The notes under the pieces were generated by a model. It was given only the letters and a program-made list of their open reading frames with translations. It was not told the DNA's origin and ran no database searches. DNA of 64,000 nt, from positions 992,001 to 1,056,000 of the forward strand of contig NZ_OMPC01000009.1 in NCBI RefSeq assembly GCF_900312675.1. The letters are read 5' to 3'. The position numbers and the translations under genes were made by a program. This document shows positions 44,171 to 52,972 of the stretch, piece by piece (the first letter of the stretch is position 1; each line of letters opens with the position of its first letter). Origin of the DNA: Aliivibrio sp. EL58. GTDB taxonomy: Bacteria > Pseudomonadota > Gammaproteobacteria > Enterobacterales > Vibrionaceae.

Positions 44171-45427
44171 GTGCTATCAAAACAATCAATCAACGTAGAA
44201 TCAACTCAGGTTGCTATTATTGGTGCCGGTCCGTCGGGTTCGATTGCTGCTGCGTTATTAAAAAAACACAATATTGATTGCATCATCTTAGAGAAATCGA
44301 CATTTCCTCGCTTTTCAATTGGTGAGAGTTTGCTTCCTGCCTGTATGGAATCAATTAAAAAAGCAGGAATGCTTGAGGCAGTAGAAAAAGCCAGCTTTCA
44401 GTATAAGAACGGGGCTGCTTTTCATTTTGATGGTACGTTTACTTCATTTGATTTTACGAATAAGTTTTCAGAGGGTGCAGGGACAACTTACCAAGTTCAG
44501 CGTGGCAACTTTGATAAAGTACTTGCTGACAGCGCTCAAGAGCAAGGGGTCGAAATTCGTTACCAACATGAAATTACTGATGTTGATGTTTCTCAACCTA
44601 AAGCGCTCCTTTCTGTATTAGATACTCAAGGCAACCCTTATCAAGTTGAAGCAGATTTTATCTTGGACGCGAGTGGATTCGGTCGTGTCTTACCAAGATT
44701 GTTAAACCTAGAAGAACCTTCTTGTTTACCACCACGAAAAGCCATTTTTACTCACCTTACGGACAACATTGATAACGAAGGTTATGACAGAGATAAAATC
44801 CTTATTTCTGTCCATCCAATCAACACGCAAGTGTGGTACTGGCTAATCCCATTCAGTAATGGAACCTGTTCTTTTGGTGTGGTTGGCGAGCCTGAATTTT
44901 TTGCAGATTACCCTAGTGATAATCTCGAGGCATTAAAGCAGTTGGCAACTGAGGATAACAACCTCAAGCAATTACTTGTCAATGCCGAGTACCCAAATCC
45001 ATGTGGCGAGATCATGGGTTATTCAGCCAATGTCACCAAGCTGTTTGATCGTAACTTTGCACTTTTAGGTAATGCTGGTGAATTTCTTGACCCTGTATTT
45101 TCTTCTGGTGTAACCATTGCGATGAAATCGGCAGAGTTGGCTGCTGAGTCGTTGATTAAACAATTTAACCAAGAAGAGGTTAATTGGCAGGTTGATTACT
45201 CAGATAAACTAATGAAGGGCGTAAATACGTTCCGCTGCTATGTAGAAGGCTGGTACGAAGGAACATTTCAAGATGTTATCTTCCATGAAGATTCAAACCC
45301 TAAAATCAAACAAATGATCAGTGCTATTTTGGCCGGTTATGCGTGGGATGAAGAGAATCCTTTTGTGGCAGAGCCTGAACGACGTTTAAAAGTGGTTGCT
45401 GAATTATGTAAACCGTTAACGAAGTAA
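44171..45427 (+). CDS. FAD-dependent oxidoreductase, halogenase-like
   Basis: A 418-residue flavoprotein. VAIIGAGPSGSIAAALLKK is the dinucleotide motif; FPRFSIGESLLPACMESI and VWYWLIPFSNG resemble the flavin-dependent halogenase family, including the WxWxIP element. GNAGEFLDPVFSSGVTIAMK binds the FAD ribityl chain. It could hydroxylate or halogenate the aryl head group, or reduce a double bond; the sequence cannot decide. The GTG at 44171 follows the methyltransferase stop with a GGAGCC-type site, so they are co-transcribed. Confidence 0.78.
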   Translation: MLSKQSINVESTQVAIIGAGPSGSIAAALLKKHNIDCIILEKSTFPRFSIGESLLPACMESIKKAGMLEAVEKASFQYKNGAAFHFDGTFTSFDFTNKFSEGAGTTYQVQRGNFDKVLADSAQEQGVEIRYQHEITDVDVSQPKALLSVLDTQGNPYQVEADFILDASGFGRVLPRLLNLEEPSCLPPRKAIFTHLTDNIDNEGYDRDKILISVHPINTQVWYWLIPFSNGTCSFGVVGEPEFFADYPSDNLEALKQLATEDNNLKQLLVNAEYPNPCGEIMGYSANVTKLFDRNFALLGNAGEFLDPVFSSGVTIAMKSAELAAESLIKQFNQEEVNWQVDYSDKLMKGVNTFRCYVEGWYEGTFQDVIFHEDSNPKIKQMISAILAGYAWDEENPFVAEPERRLKVVAELCKPLTK

Positions 45428-45450
45428 ATCTTCATATAGATAAATACCTA

Positions 45451-45486
45451 AAAAAGGCATCCAAATTCTACATTGGGTGCCTTTTA
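45451..45486. terminator. Terminator between the flavoenzyme gene and yecM
   Basis: AAAAGGCATCCAA pairs with TTGGGTGCCTTTT (one T-G pair) around an eight-base loop. A/T tracts on both sides allow use by the converging genes. Confidence 0.85.
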
Positions 45487-45506
45487 TATTGTTGAGATAT
45501 CAAGCC

Positions 45507-46103
45507 TTATGCCTGCTCACTCTCGATAACCGCTTTTAAGCTATGTGGATGCAATTTAATACATACCCCTTGATATTTAAAAGCAACAGTATAATTTGCA
45601 ATTCGCTCTGCATCACCCGATGGACAACTCTGTTTTACTTTAACGCCTAAAGACGCCAAGCTCTCCCACTTCTCTTCTAACATTGGAAACGTTTTAAATA
45701 CATATTCCAGAAACGCTTCTTGAGAATTAACATCGCATGGGATGACCCACTCTACATGTTCCCAACCTTGCTGCGGATAACTTTTTTCACCAGGATATGG
45801 CAACTCTAAACATTCAATAGACCAACCACTCACCTCGATAGGTTGATTAAAGCCTAGAGCAATAATTGGGCGGCCATTAATCTCATTATTTGACCATTCT
45901 TCAGTTTGTTGTAACCACGCTTGATGAGCGGCTTCAGCGGCACCGCGATCATTAATTCGTAATGCAATATGATCCGCTTGATAGTCAGTAAGATCTAATC
46001 CCAACACATCAAGTAAACTTTGAATTCTATCCATAAACACAGGTAACGCATTAATTAACTGCTGAGGCTCTAATTGTTGTTGTTTTAATAATAACGATGA
46101 CAT
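45507..46103 (-). CDS. yecM: YecM-family VOC-like protein
   Basis: A 198-residue protein of the YecM family. It shows YQADHIALRINDRGAAEAAH, GWSIECLELPYPGEKSYPQQ and the metal-site-like WEHVEWVIPCD, ending in YTVAFKYQGVCIKLHPHSL. Its fold is of the vicinal-oxygen-chelate type. No activity is established. In E. coli yecM is next to argS, as here, where the two genes are divergent. Confidence 0.85.
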   Translation of the reverse strand: MSSLLLKQQQLEPQQLINALPVFMDRIQSLLDVLGLDLTDYQADHIALRINDRGAAEAAHQAWLQQTEEWSNNEINGRPIIALGFNQPIEVSGWSIECLELPYPGEKSYPQQGWEHVEWVIPCDVNSQEAFLEYVFKTFPMLEEKWESLASLGVKVKQSCPSGDAERIANYTVAFKYQGVCIKLHPHSLKAVIESEQA

Positions 46104-46286
46104 GAAGGCAACCTAACGGTAAAAAAGAGAAACCGAATTGTATCAACCTCTTTACTTGATGTTTAGAGTCTTAAGAAAAAATAGCAGAAACTATTAAATA
46201 TCCCCTGTTTTATTGCTATTATTAGCGACTATTTTGCTTTCCATGCAACAGCATTCCTGTTTAACAGCGATATGAAGGATAACTCT

Positions 46287-48020
46287 TTGAATATTCAATC
46301 ACTTATTAACGACAAAGTATCTCAAGCCTTAGAAGCAGCCGGCGCGCCAGCAGGCAGCCCTGCCGCAGTTCGTCAATCTGCAAAAGCTCAATTTGGTGAC
46401 TACCAAGCTAACGGCGTTATGGGCGTAGCTAAACGACTAGGTACTAACCCACGAGAATTTGCTCAGAAAGTACTGGATGTTTTAGATCTTGATGGCATCG
46501 CTAGCAAAACTGAAATTGCAGGCCCTGGCTTTATCAATATTTTCTTGTCTGAAGAATTTCTAGCAAAACAAGCAGAAGCAGCATTAGCTGATGAACGCTT
46601 AGGTGTTGCTAAAGAAAAACAACAAAACATCGTTGCCGATTACTCTGCGCCAAACGTTGCAAAAGAGATGCACGTTGGTCACTTACGCTCAACTATCATT
46701 GGTGATGCTGTTGTTCGTACTCTTGAGTTTTTAGGTCACAACGTGACTCGTGCTAACCACATCGGTGACTGGGGTACTCAATTTGGTATGCTTATCGCAA
46801 ACCTTGAGCGCATCCAAAAAGAGAAAGGCGAAGTTTCTATGGAACTGTCTGATCTTGAAGGTTTCTACCGTGAATCTAAAAAACTATATGACGAAGACGA
46901 AGAGTTTGCAGTAACTGCACGTGGTTACGTTGTTAAACTTCAAGGCGGTGATGAGTTCTGCGCAGAGATGTGGAAGAAGCTTGTTGACGTTACTATGGTT
47001 CAAAACCAACGCAACTATGATCGTCTAAACGTGTCACTGACTCGTGATAACGTAATGGGCGAAAGCATGTACAACAGCATGCTTGCTCCAATCGTTGCTG
47101 ATCTTCAAAAACAAGGTCTAGCGGTTGAGAGTGATGGTGCTCAAGTGGTTTACCTTGACGAATATAAGAACAAAGATGGCGAGCCTATGGGCGTTATCGT
47201 TCAAAAACGTGATGGTGGCTTCCTTTACACAACTACTGACATCGCTTGTGCTAAATACCGTTTCGAAGAACTGAATGCTGATCGTGTTCTTTACTTCATC
47301 GATTCACGTCAACACCAGCATCTAATGCAAGCGTGGACTATTGTTCGTAAAGCGGGCTATGTTCCTGAAAGCGTATCTTTAGAGCACCACGCGTTTGGTA
47401 TGATGCTAGGTAAAGATGGTCGTCCATTTAAAACTCGTGCAGGTGGTACGGTTCGTCTTGCTGATCTTCTTGATGAAGCAGAGCAACGTGCAACAGCACT
47501 AATCGAAGAGAAAAACAAAGACCTATCTGCTGAAGAAAAAGCGAAGATTGCCACTACGGTTGCAATGGCAGCGGTTAAATACTCTGATCTTTCTAAGCAC
47601 CGCACGACAGATTACATCTTCGATTGGGACAACATGCTTGCATTTGAGGGCAACACAGCGCCTTACATGCAATATGCTTACACTCGTGTTGCTTCTATCT
47701 TCAGCAAAGCTGGCTTGTCTATGGATGAGTTAACTGGTGAAGTTAAGATCACTGACGAGAAAGAAAAAGCACTTGTTTCTAAGTTAATGCAATTTGAAGA
47801 AGCAGTTCAAGCAGTAGCAAGTGAAGGTCAACCTCACTTAATGTGTGCTTACCTATTTGAACTTGCTGGTCAATTCTCTAGTTTCTACGAAGCGTGCCCA
47901 ATTCTTAACAATGAAGACGAAGCTGTTAAGCAAAGCCGCCTGAAACTAGCTGCACTAACCGCTAAAACAATCAAACAAGGTCTAGACCTATTAGGTATTG
48001 AAACGCTAGAGCGTATGTAA
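46287..48020 (+). CDS. argS: Arginyl-tRNA synthetase
   Basis: A 577-residue class I synthetase that charges tRNA-Arg. The ATP-site HIGH-like motif is in [30 protein letters not shown] follows, and the C-terminal anticodon domain ends in [13 protein letters not shown] start at the TTG at 46287 ([10 protein letters not shown]): it gives the same length as the E. coli enzyme, and AAGGA lies eight bases upstream. An ATG at 46272 would place that site inside the gene. Confidence 0.96.
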   Translation: MNIQSLINDKVSQALEAAGAPAGSPAAVRQSAKAQFGDYQANGVMGVAKRLGTNPREFAQKVLDVLDLDGIASKTEIAGPGFINIFLSEEFLAKQAEAALADERLGVAKEKQQNIVADYSAPNVAKEMHVGHLRSTIIGDAVVRTLEFLGHNVTRANHIGDWGTQFGMLIANLERIQKEKGEVSMELSDLEGFYRESKKLYDEDEEFAVTARGYVVKLQGGDEFCAEMWKKLVDVTMVQNQRNYDRLNVSLTRDNVMGESMYNSMLAPIVADLQKQGLAVESDGAQVVYLDEYKNKDGEPMGVIVQKRDGGFLYTTTDIACAKYRFEELNADRVLYFIDSRQHQHLMQAWTIVRKAGYVPESVSLEHHAFGMMLGKDGRPFKTRAGGTVRLADLLDEAEQRATALIEEKNKDLSAEEKAKIATTVAMAAVKYSDLSKHRTTDYIFDWDNMLAFEGNTAPYMQYAYTRVASIFSKAGLSMDELTGEVKITDEKEKALVSKLMQFEEAVQAVASEGQPHLMCAYLFELAGQFSSFYEACPILNNEDEAVKQSRLKLAALTAKTIKQGLDLLGIETLERM

Positions 48021-48077
48021 TTCCTATTTTACTACTCTGAGCACTTATTTATTCAGAGTAGTGATAAGCGAAGATCA

Positions 48078-48108
48078 AAAAAAGGAGCTAATTTTAGCTC
48101 CTTTTTTA
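48078..48108. terminator. Bidirectional terminator between argS and yfbV
   Basis: AAAAAAGGAGCTAA pairs with TTAGCTCCTTTTTT around a two-to-four-base loop. The position between two converging genes and the A/T tracts on either side mark a shared terminator. Confidence 0.9.
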
Positions 48109-48134
48109 TTATGTCGACTTTGTGTTACAAATTA

Positions 48135-48584
48135 TTAAAACCAACGTTCTAATGCAGATTTATCCAACTGCTTAAACGCTTTATTCAAAATGTTCGCTAA
48201 CTCTTTGTATCGAGGTTGGCTCTTCATTGGCTCTAAAGCAGCCCCTGATTCAATAATTTTCTGGTATAACTCGCGATACCAACTTGCTAATGCTGGTGGT
48301 AATACTGTATTTGCTCGATTACCTAACCACCAAAATCCTTGTAGTGGCATACTTAGCGCGAATAGAGCAATAATAATCGCTTGCGGCAAGCCTGCTGTAT
48401 TATTGAAAGCCATTTGAGTCAGCACACTGATAACAGCAACGGCTGGCATTACCTTAACTGCAAACTTAGTGGCTTTAATCACTCGTTGCTCTGGGAACAT
48501 TGGAGCTAACTCTTTTCGCTCAGGCCAAACATCCATATAAGTCTGGCCGTCTCGAAATCGGAATAGAAAACCATTTTCACTCAT
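48135..48584 (-). CDS. yfbV: YfbV/UPF0208 membrane protein
   Basis: A 149-residue protein with two central hydrophobic segments ([16 protein letters not shown] and [20 protein letters not shown]). [20 protein letters not shown] and [16 protein letters not shown] are the conserved ends of the family. E. coli YfbV helps to insulate the Ter macrodomain. As in E. coli it is divergent from ackA, which supports the assignment. Confidence 0.88.
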   Translation of the reverse strand: MSENGFLFRFRDGQTYMDVWPERKELAPMFPEQRVIKATKFAVKVMPAVAVISVLTQMAFNNTAGLPQAIIIALFALSMPLQGFWWLGNRANTVLPPALASWYRELYQKIIESGAALEPMKSQPRYKELANILNKAFKQLDKSALERWF

Positions 48585-48903
48585 ATTGCCCCCTTAATTT
48601 CTAAACAAAAGTTTAATTATTCAAAAAAACAGAGAATAAACTTGATTAGAATTAATATTATCTTAAAATATTTTTGTTATCTTAGCGCACAATCGTTATC
48701 CTATGCGCTGATTTATTTTTTAGCTGTAGTTCTACTATAAGCTAAAATAGGATAAATCGGCAAGGACTGCTGTAATGCTCTTTCTAAGGATAGCCAACTT
48801 TTTTATGCAAATGCGGTAATAATTTTTAAATTAACTGCATTTGTCATTGTTATGTCATTTACGACATAACTTTAATTACTGATGAATAAATAGGTATTTA
48901 TAC
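48585..48903 (+). promoter_or_regulatory. 319-bp ackA upstream region with three inverted repeats
   Basis: No gene seen. The dyads are AGCGCA/TGCGCT (48684-48689 and 48704-48709), TTTTAGCT/AGCTAAAA (48718-48725 and 48740-48747), and GTTATGTC/GACATAAC (48849-48856 and 48863-48870). The last lies 33 bases before the ackA start and may be an operator or a leader hairpin. The regulators are unknown. Confidence 0.5.
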
Positions 48904-50100
48904 ATGTCTAAGCTGGTTTTAGTTTTAAACTGCGGTAGTTCTTCTCTTAAATTTGCGGTTGTTGACGCAGAATCTGGTGCTGAGCACTTAACTGGTCTTG
49001 CTGAGTGTCTTGGTCTTCCTGAAGCTCGTATGAAGTGGAAACTTGATGGCAAGCATGAAGCTCAACTAGGTGAAGGTGCAGCACACGAAGAAGCACTAGC
49101 ATTTATGGTAGAAACTATCCTTGCTTCTAAGCCAGAGCTTAAAGCTAACCTAGGCGCTATCGGTCACCGTATCGTACACGGTGGTGAGCAATTCACTAAG
49201 TCAGCACTAATCACTGACGAAGTACTTAAAGGTATTCAAGACGCTGCAACTTTTGCACCTCTTCATAACCCTGCTCACATCATCGGTATCGAAGCTGCGA
49301 AGCATAACTTCCCAGAACTTCAAAACGTTGCTGTATTTGACACTGCTTTCCACCAAACTATGCCTGCAGAGTCTTACCTATACGCTCTACCGTACAACCT
49401 ATACACAGATCACGGTATCCGTCGTTACGGCATGCACGGTACTTCTCACCTGTTCATCACTCGTGAAGTTGCTGGTCTACTAAACAAGCCAGTTGAAGAA
49501 GTTAACATCATCAACTGTCACCTAGGTAACGGCGCATCTGTATGTGCTATCAAGAACGGCGAATCTGTAGACACTTCTATGGGTCTTACTCCTCTTGAAG
49601 GTCTAGTAATGGGTACACGTTGTGGCGATATCGATCCTGCGATCGTTTTCCACCTACATGACGCACTAGGTTACTCTGTTGAGCAAATCAACACGATGCT
49701 AACTAAAGAGTCTGGCCTACAAGGTCTAACTCAAGTGACTTCTGACTGTCGTTTCGTTGAAGACAACTACGGTGAGAAAGAAGAAGCAACTCGTGCGATG
49801 GATGTATTCTGTCACCGTCTAGCTAAATACGTTGCAGGTTACACAGCAACTCTAGAAGGTCGTCTAGACGCAATCACTTTCACTGGCGGCATCGGTGAAA
49901 ACTCTGCTCCAATCCGTGAAATGGTTCTTAACCGTCTAGGTATCTTCGGTATCGAAGTTGATAGCGAAGCTAACCTTAAAGCACGTTTCGGTGGTGAAGG
50001 TACTATCACTACAGCAAACAGCCGCATCCCTGCAATGGTTATCTCTACTAACGAAGAGCTAGTAATCGCAGAAGACACAGCTAAATTAACTGGTCTATAA
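48904..50100 (+). CDS. ackA: Acetate kinase
   Basis: A 398-residue kinase that interconverts acetyl phosphate and acetate with ADP/ATP. Signature segments are [16 protein letters not shown] at the N-terminus, [11 protein letters not shown], the catalytic [10 protein letters not shown] and [12 protein letters not shown]. It is the first gene of ackA-pta. Codon choice is strongly biased, as in highly expressed genes. A hairpin in the 101-base gap to pta may lower downstream transcription. Confidence 0.97.
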   Translation: MSKLVLVLNCGSSSLKFAVVDAESGAEHLTGLAECLGLPEARMKWKLDGKHEAQLGEGAAHEEALAFMVETILASKPELKANLGAIGHRIVHGGEQFTKSALITDEVLKGIQDAATFAPLHNPAHIIGIEAAKHNFPELQNVAVFDTAFHQTMPAESYLYALPYNLYTDHGIRRYGMHGTSHLFITREVAGLLNKPVEEVNIINCHLGNGASVCAIKNGESVDTSMGLTPLEGLVMGTRCGDIDPAIVFHLHDALGYSVEQINTMLTKESGLQGLTQVTSDCRFVEDNYGEKEEATRAMDVFCHRLAKYVAGYTATLEGRLDAITFTGGIGENSAPIREMVLNRLGIFGIEVDSEANLKARFGGEGTITTANSRIPAMVISTNEELVIAEDTAKLTGL

Positions 50101-50110
50101 TATATCTCCT

Positions 50111-50140
50111 AAAAGGCTAGCCATTAGGTTAGCCTTTTTT
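50111..50140 (+). terminator. Hairpin in the ackA-pta gap (attenuator or terminator)
   Basis: AAAAGGCTA (50111-50119) pairs with TAGCCTTTT (50130-50138), followed by more T residues. Its position eleven bases after ackA suggests partial termination, with pta read from leftover or separate transcripts. Confidence 0.75.
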
Positions 50141-50201
50141 CTTTCTATGGCTTTATTTTTTCAATAAGGTCTCTTGCCCCAATAGTGTAGAGGAATCTTC
50201 C

Positions 50202-52367
50202 ATGTCTCGTACTATTATGCTTGTTCCAATCAGTGCTGGTGTTGGTCTAACTAGCGCAAGTTTGGGTGTTTTACGTTCTATGGAACGTAAAGGCGTAAGC
50301 GTTTCTTTTTACAAACCTATCTCTCAACCTCGTCACGGTGGTGATCAACCTGATCTAACTACTTCAATTGTGACTAGCAGTAGCGATATTAAAGCAGCAG
50401 AACCTACAACAGTTTCTCGTGCAGAAGAACTTCTACGTAACGATCAAACTGATGTTCTTTTAGAAGAAATCGTTGCTCGTTATAAGTCTATCAGTGAAGA
50501 TACTGATGTGACGCTTATCGAAGGTCTTGTTCCTACTCGTAAGCACCCATTTGCTAACCAATTAAATGGTGAAATCGCAAAAACTCTGGGCGCTGAGATT
50601 GTGTTTGTAGCTACTCCTGGTACAGATAATCCTTCTCAACTTAAAGAGCGTATCGAAGTAGCATGTTCTAACTTCGGCGGTACTAAGAACAAACAAATCG
50701 CTGGCGTTATCATCAACAAACTAAATGCACCTGTTGATGAAGCGGGCCGTACTCGCCCTGACCTATCTGAAATCTTTGATGATGCAGATGCTACGACTAA
50801 GACTAATCTTGAAGTAATGCAAATCTTCAACTCTAGCCCTATTCGTGTTCTTGGTTGTGTGCCTTGGAAAATCGATCTAATCGCTACGCGTGCTATCGAT
50901 ATGGCTAAGCACCTTAATGCTGAAATCATTAACGAAGGTGAAATCGCGACTCGTCGTATTAAGAGCATCACTTTCTGTGCACGTTCTCTTCCGCACATGA
51001 TTGAGCACTTCAAACCAGGTTCTCTTTTAGTAACTTCTGCTGACCGTCCTGACGTTATTGTTGCTGCATGTCTTGCTGCAATGAACGGCGTTGAAATCGG
51101 TGCTATCTTACTAACTGGCGGTTACGAGATCCCTAAATCAATCGCTGAACTTTGTAAGCCTGCACTAGATGCTGGTCTTCCAATCTTCACAGCGCAAGGT
51201 AACACTTGGCAGACTTCTCTAAATCTACAAAGCTTCAGCCTTGAAGTTCCTGCAGATGATAAAGAGCGTATTGAGTTTGTTAACGAACACGTTGCTAGCC
51301 ACATTGATGGCCCTTGGATTGACTCTCTATCTGAAGGTACTGAAGGTATCCGTCGTCTAAGCCCACCAGCATTCCGTTACCAGTTAACTGAATTTGCTCG
51401 TAAAGCGGCTAAGCGTATCGTTCTTCCTGAAGGTGATGAACCTCGTACAGTTAAAGCTGCGGCTATCTGTGCTGAGCGTGGTATCGCGACTTGTGTTCTT
51501 CTTGGTAACCCAGAAGAAATCCGTCGTGTTGCTGCTCAACAAGGTGTTGAACTTGGTGCTGGCGTTGAAATCATCGATTCTGAAGCTGTACGTGAAAACT
51601 ACGTTGCTCGTTTAGTTGAACTACGTGGCGCGAAAGGCATGACTGAAGTTGTGGCTCGTGAGAAACTACAAGATTCAGTATTCCTTGGTACTATGATGCT
51701 TGAAGCGGGTGAAGTTGACGGTCTTGTGTCTGGTGCGGTTCATACCACAGCAAACACTATCGTTCCTCCATTCCAAATCATCAAAACAGCACCTGATGCT
51801 TCTATCGTATCTTCAATCTTCTTCATGCTTCTGCCTGATCAAGTTCTTGTATACGGTGACTGTGCGATCAACCCTGATCCAACAGCTGAGCAACTTGCTG
51901 AAATCGCTATCCAATCTGCTGACTCTGCAGCGGCATTTGGTATCGACCCTCGCGTTGCAATGATCTCTTACTCTACTGGTGAATCTGGTAAAGGCGCAGA
52001 CGTTGATAAAGTACGTGAAGCAACAAAACTTGCTCAAGCAAAACGTCCTGATCTAATGATCGATGGTCCTCTTCAGTACGATGCTGCAATCATGGAAAAC
52101 GTAGCTGCTTCTAAAGCACCTAACTCTCCTGTTGCGGGTAAAGCGACTGTATTTGTATTCCCAGACCTAAACACTGGTAACACAACATACAAAGCCGTTC
52201 AACGTTCTGCTGACCTAGTATCTATCGGTCCAATGCTTCAAGGTATGCGCAAGCCAGTAAATGACTTGTCTCGTGGCGCTCTAGTAGACGATATCGTTTA
52301 CACAGTAGCTCTAACGGCTATCCAAGCTTCTCAAGCTGAGCAAGCTGAAGAAAAAGTAATTAACTAA
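50202..52367 (+). CDS. pta: Phosphate acetyltransferase
   Basis: A 721-residue enzyme that converts acetyl-CoA and phosphate to acetyl phosphate. The N-terminus is a P-loop-like domain ([20 protein letters not shown]), the middle a DRTGG-type domain, and the C-terminal ~330 residues the catalytic PTA_PTB domain ([20 protein letters not shown] and [19 protein letters not shown]). This long form matches the E. coli enzyme. In A. fischeri relatives acetate overflow and its reuse are tied to symbiotic behaviour; that is context, not sequence evidence. Confidence 0.96.
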   Translation: MSRTIMLVPISAGVGLTSASLGVLRSMERKGVSVSFYKPISQPRHGGDQPDLTTSIVTSSSDIKAAEPTTVSRAEELLRNDQTDVLLEEIVARYKSISEDTDVTLIEGLVPTRKHPFANQLNGEIAKTLGAEIVFVATPGTDNPSQLKERIEVACSNFGGTKNKQIAGVIINKLNAPVDEAGRTRPDLSEIFDDADATTKTNLEVMQIFNSSPIRVLGCVPWKIDLIATRAIDMAKHLNAEIINEGEIATRRIKSITFCARSLPHMIEHFKPGSLLVTSADRPDVIVAACLAAMNGVEIGAILLTGGYEIPKSIAELCKPALDAGLPIFTAQGNTWQTSLNLQSFSLEVPADDKERIEFVNEHVASHIDGPWIDSLSEGTEGIRRLSPPAFRYQLTEFARKAAKRIVLPEGDEPRTVKAAAICAERGIATCVLLGNPEEIRRVAAQQGVELGAGVEIIDSEAVRENYVARLVELRGAKGMTEVVAREKLQDSVFLGTMMLEAGEVDGLVSGAVHTTANTIVPPFQIIKTAPDASIVSSIFFMLLPDQVLVYGDCAINPDPTAEQLAEIAIQSADSAAAFGIDPRVAMISYSTGESGKGADVDKVREATKLAQAKRPDLMIDGPLQYDAAIMENVAASKAPNSPVAGKATVFVFPDLNTGNTTYKAVQRSADLVSIGPMLQGMRKPVNDLSRGALVDDIVYTVALTAIQASQAEQAEEKVIN

Positions 52368-52406
52368 TTTTATGCTCTAGCAATAGAGTTTAGTTAACGA
52401 AAATAG

Positions 52407-52440
52407 AAAGACACGCGATGCAAATTGCGTGTCTTTTTTT
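52407..52440 (+). terminator. Rho-independent terminator after pta
   Basis: AAAGACACGC (52407-52416) pairs with GCGTGTCTTT (52427-52436) around a ten-base loop and runs into a T-tract. Confidence 0.92.
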
Positions 52441-52454
52441 GTGCTTATAAAGCA

Positions 52455-52658
52455 GGGACTAGGTACGAGTAATTAGGTAAAAGCGAGCAGAACTCTCAAG
52501 CTCTAGCTCCTCGCAACTAGAAACTAGAAACTAGAAACTAGAAACTAGAAACTAGAAACTAGAAACTAGAAACTAGAATATTGTAAGTGAATAAATAATA
52601 TTAATAACCACCTTTTCTTTTGATCTTATCTAGTCCCTAAATTCTCGTCCCTAGCCCC
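52455..52658. mobile_element. MITE-like element with imperfect terminal inverted repeats
   Basis: The 23-base ends at 52455-52477 and 52636-52658 are inverted repeats with 19 of 23 positions matching. The 204-bp interval has no gene and carries a heptamer tandem array. Size, non-coding content, inverted ends and location just after a terminator fit a miniature inverted-repeat element. No target-site duplication was resolved. This segment, with the pta and feoC terminators, makes up the 362-bp gap between pta and feoC. Confidence 0.55.
52514..52576. repeat. Heptamer tandem repeat (AAACTAG), nine units
   Basis: Eight perfect AAACTAG units (52521-52576) follow one variant unit, CAACTAG (52514-52520). 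The array lies inside the MITE-like element. Such arrays change length by replication slippage. No open reading frame crosses it, so no coding phase variation is expected. Confidence 0.95.
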
Positions 52659-52672
52659 CCTTTCGCCCATAA

Positions 52673-52703
52673 AAAAACGAGAACCAATTGGCTCTCGTTT
52701 TTA
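52673..52703 (-). terminator. Terminator downstream of feoC
   Basis: AAAACGAGA pairs with TCTCGTTTT; the loop contains the palindrome CCAATTGG. A/T tracts lie on both sides. It ends the feoABC transcript. Confidence 0.85.
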
Positions 52704-52729
52704 TTTGTTACACTAATAAAGCTAGGCGA

Positions 52730-52972
52730 CTATCGTATGTAAGTCGTCATTAACTCATCTTTGTATACAGGGCGATACCAAACACGCTCTGCTTCTTGGC
52801 AGCACTGAGTCTTGTCACACCCAATAAGCTCACGAGTTAACTTCCCTTTCTTCACCCAGAGCTCAAGCATTGCATCGACACCATCTTCACTCATACTGAA
52901 CTTCTTAGCTAAAGTAATACGTTCAACTCGACCTTGTTCATCAATGTACTGTTTAAGCTCTGTTAAAATCAT
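52730..52972 (-). CDS. feoC: FeoC ferrous-iron transport regulator
   Basis: An 80-residue winged-helix protein. LTELKQYIDEQGRVERITLA and KKFSMSEDGVDAMLELWVKK form the DNA-binding-like fold. Cysteines in IGCDKTQCCQE may bind iron or an iron-sulfur cluster. FeoC stabilises FeoB or controls its activity in other gammaproteobacteria. The start overlaps the feoB stop as ATGA. Confidence 0.88.
   Translation of the reverse strand: MILTELKQYIDEQGRVERITLAKKFSMSEDGVDAMLELWVKKGKLTRELIGCDKTQCCQEAERVWYRPVYKDELMTTYIR

Noticed and set aside
52514-52576. CRISPR array
   Set aside because: The units are seven-base direct repeats without spacers, and no cas genes are present in the window.
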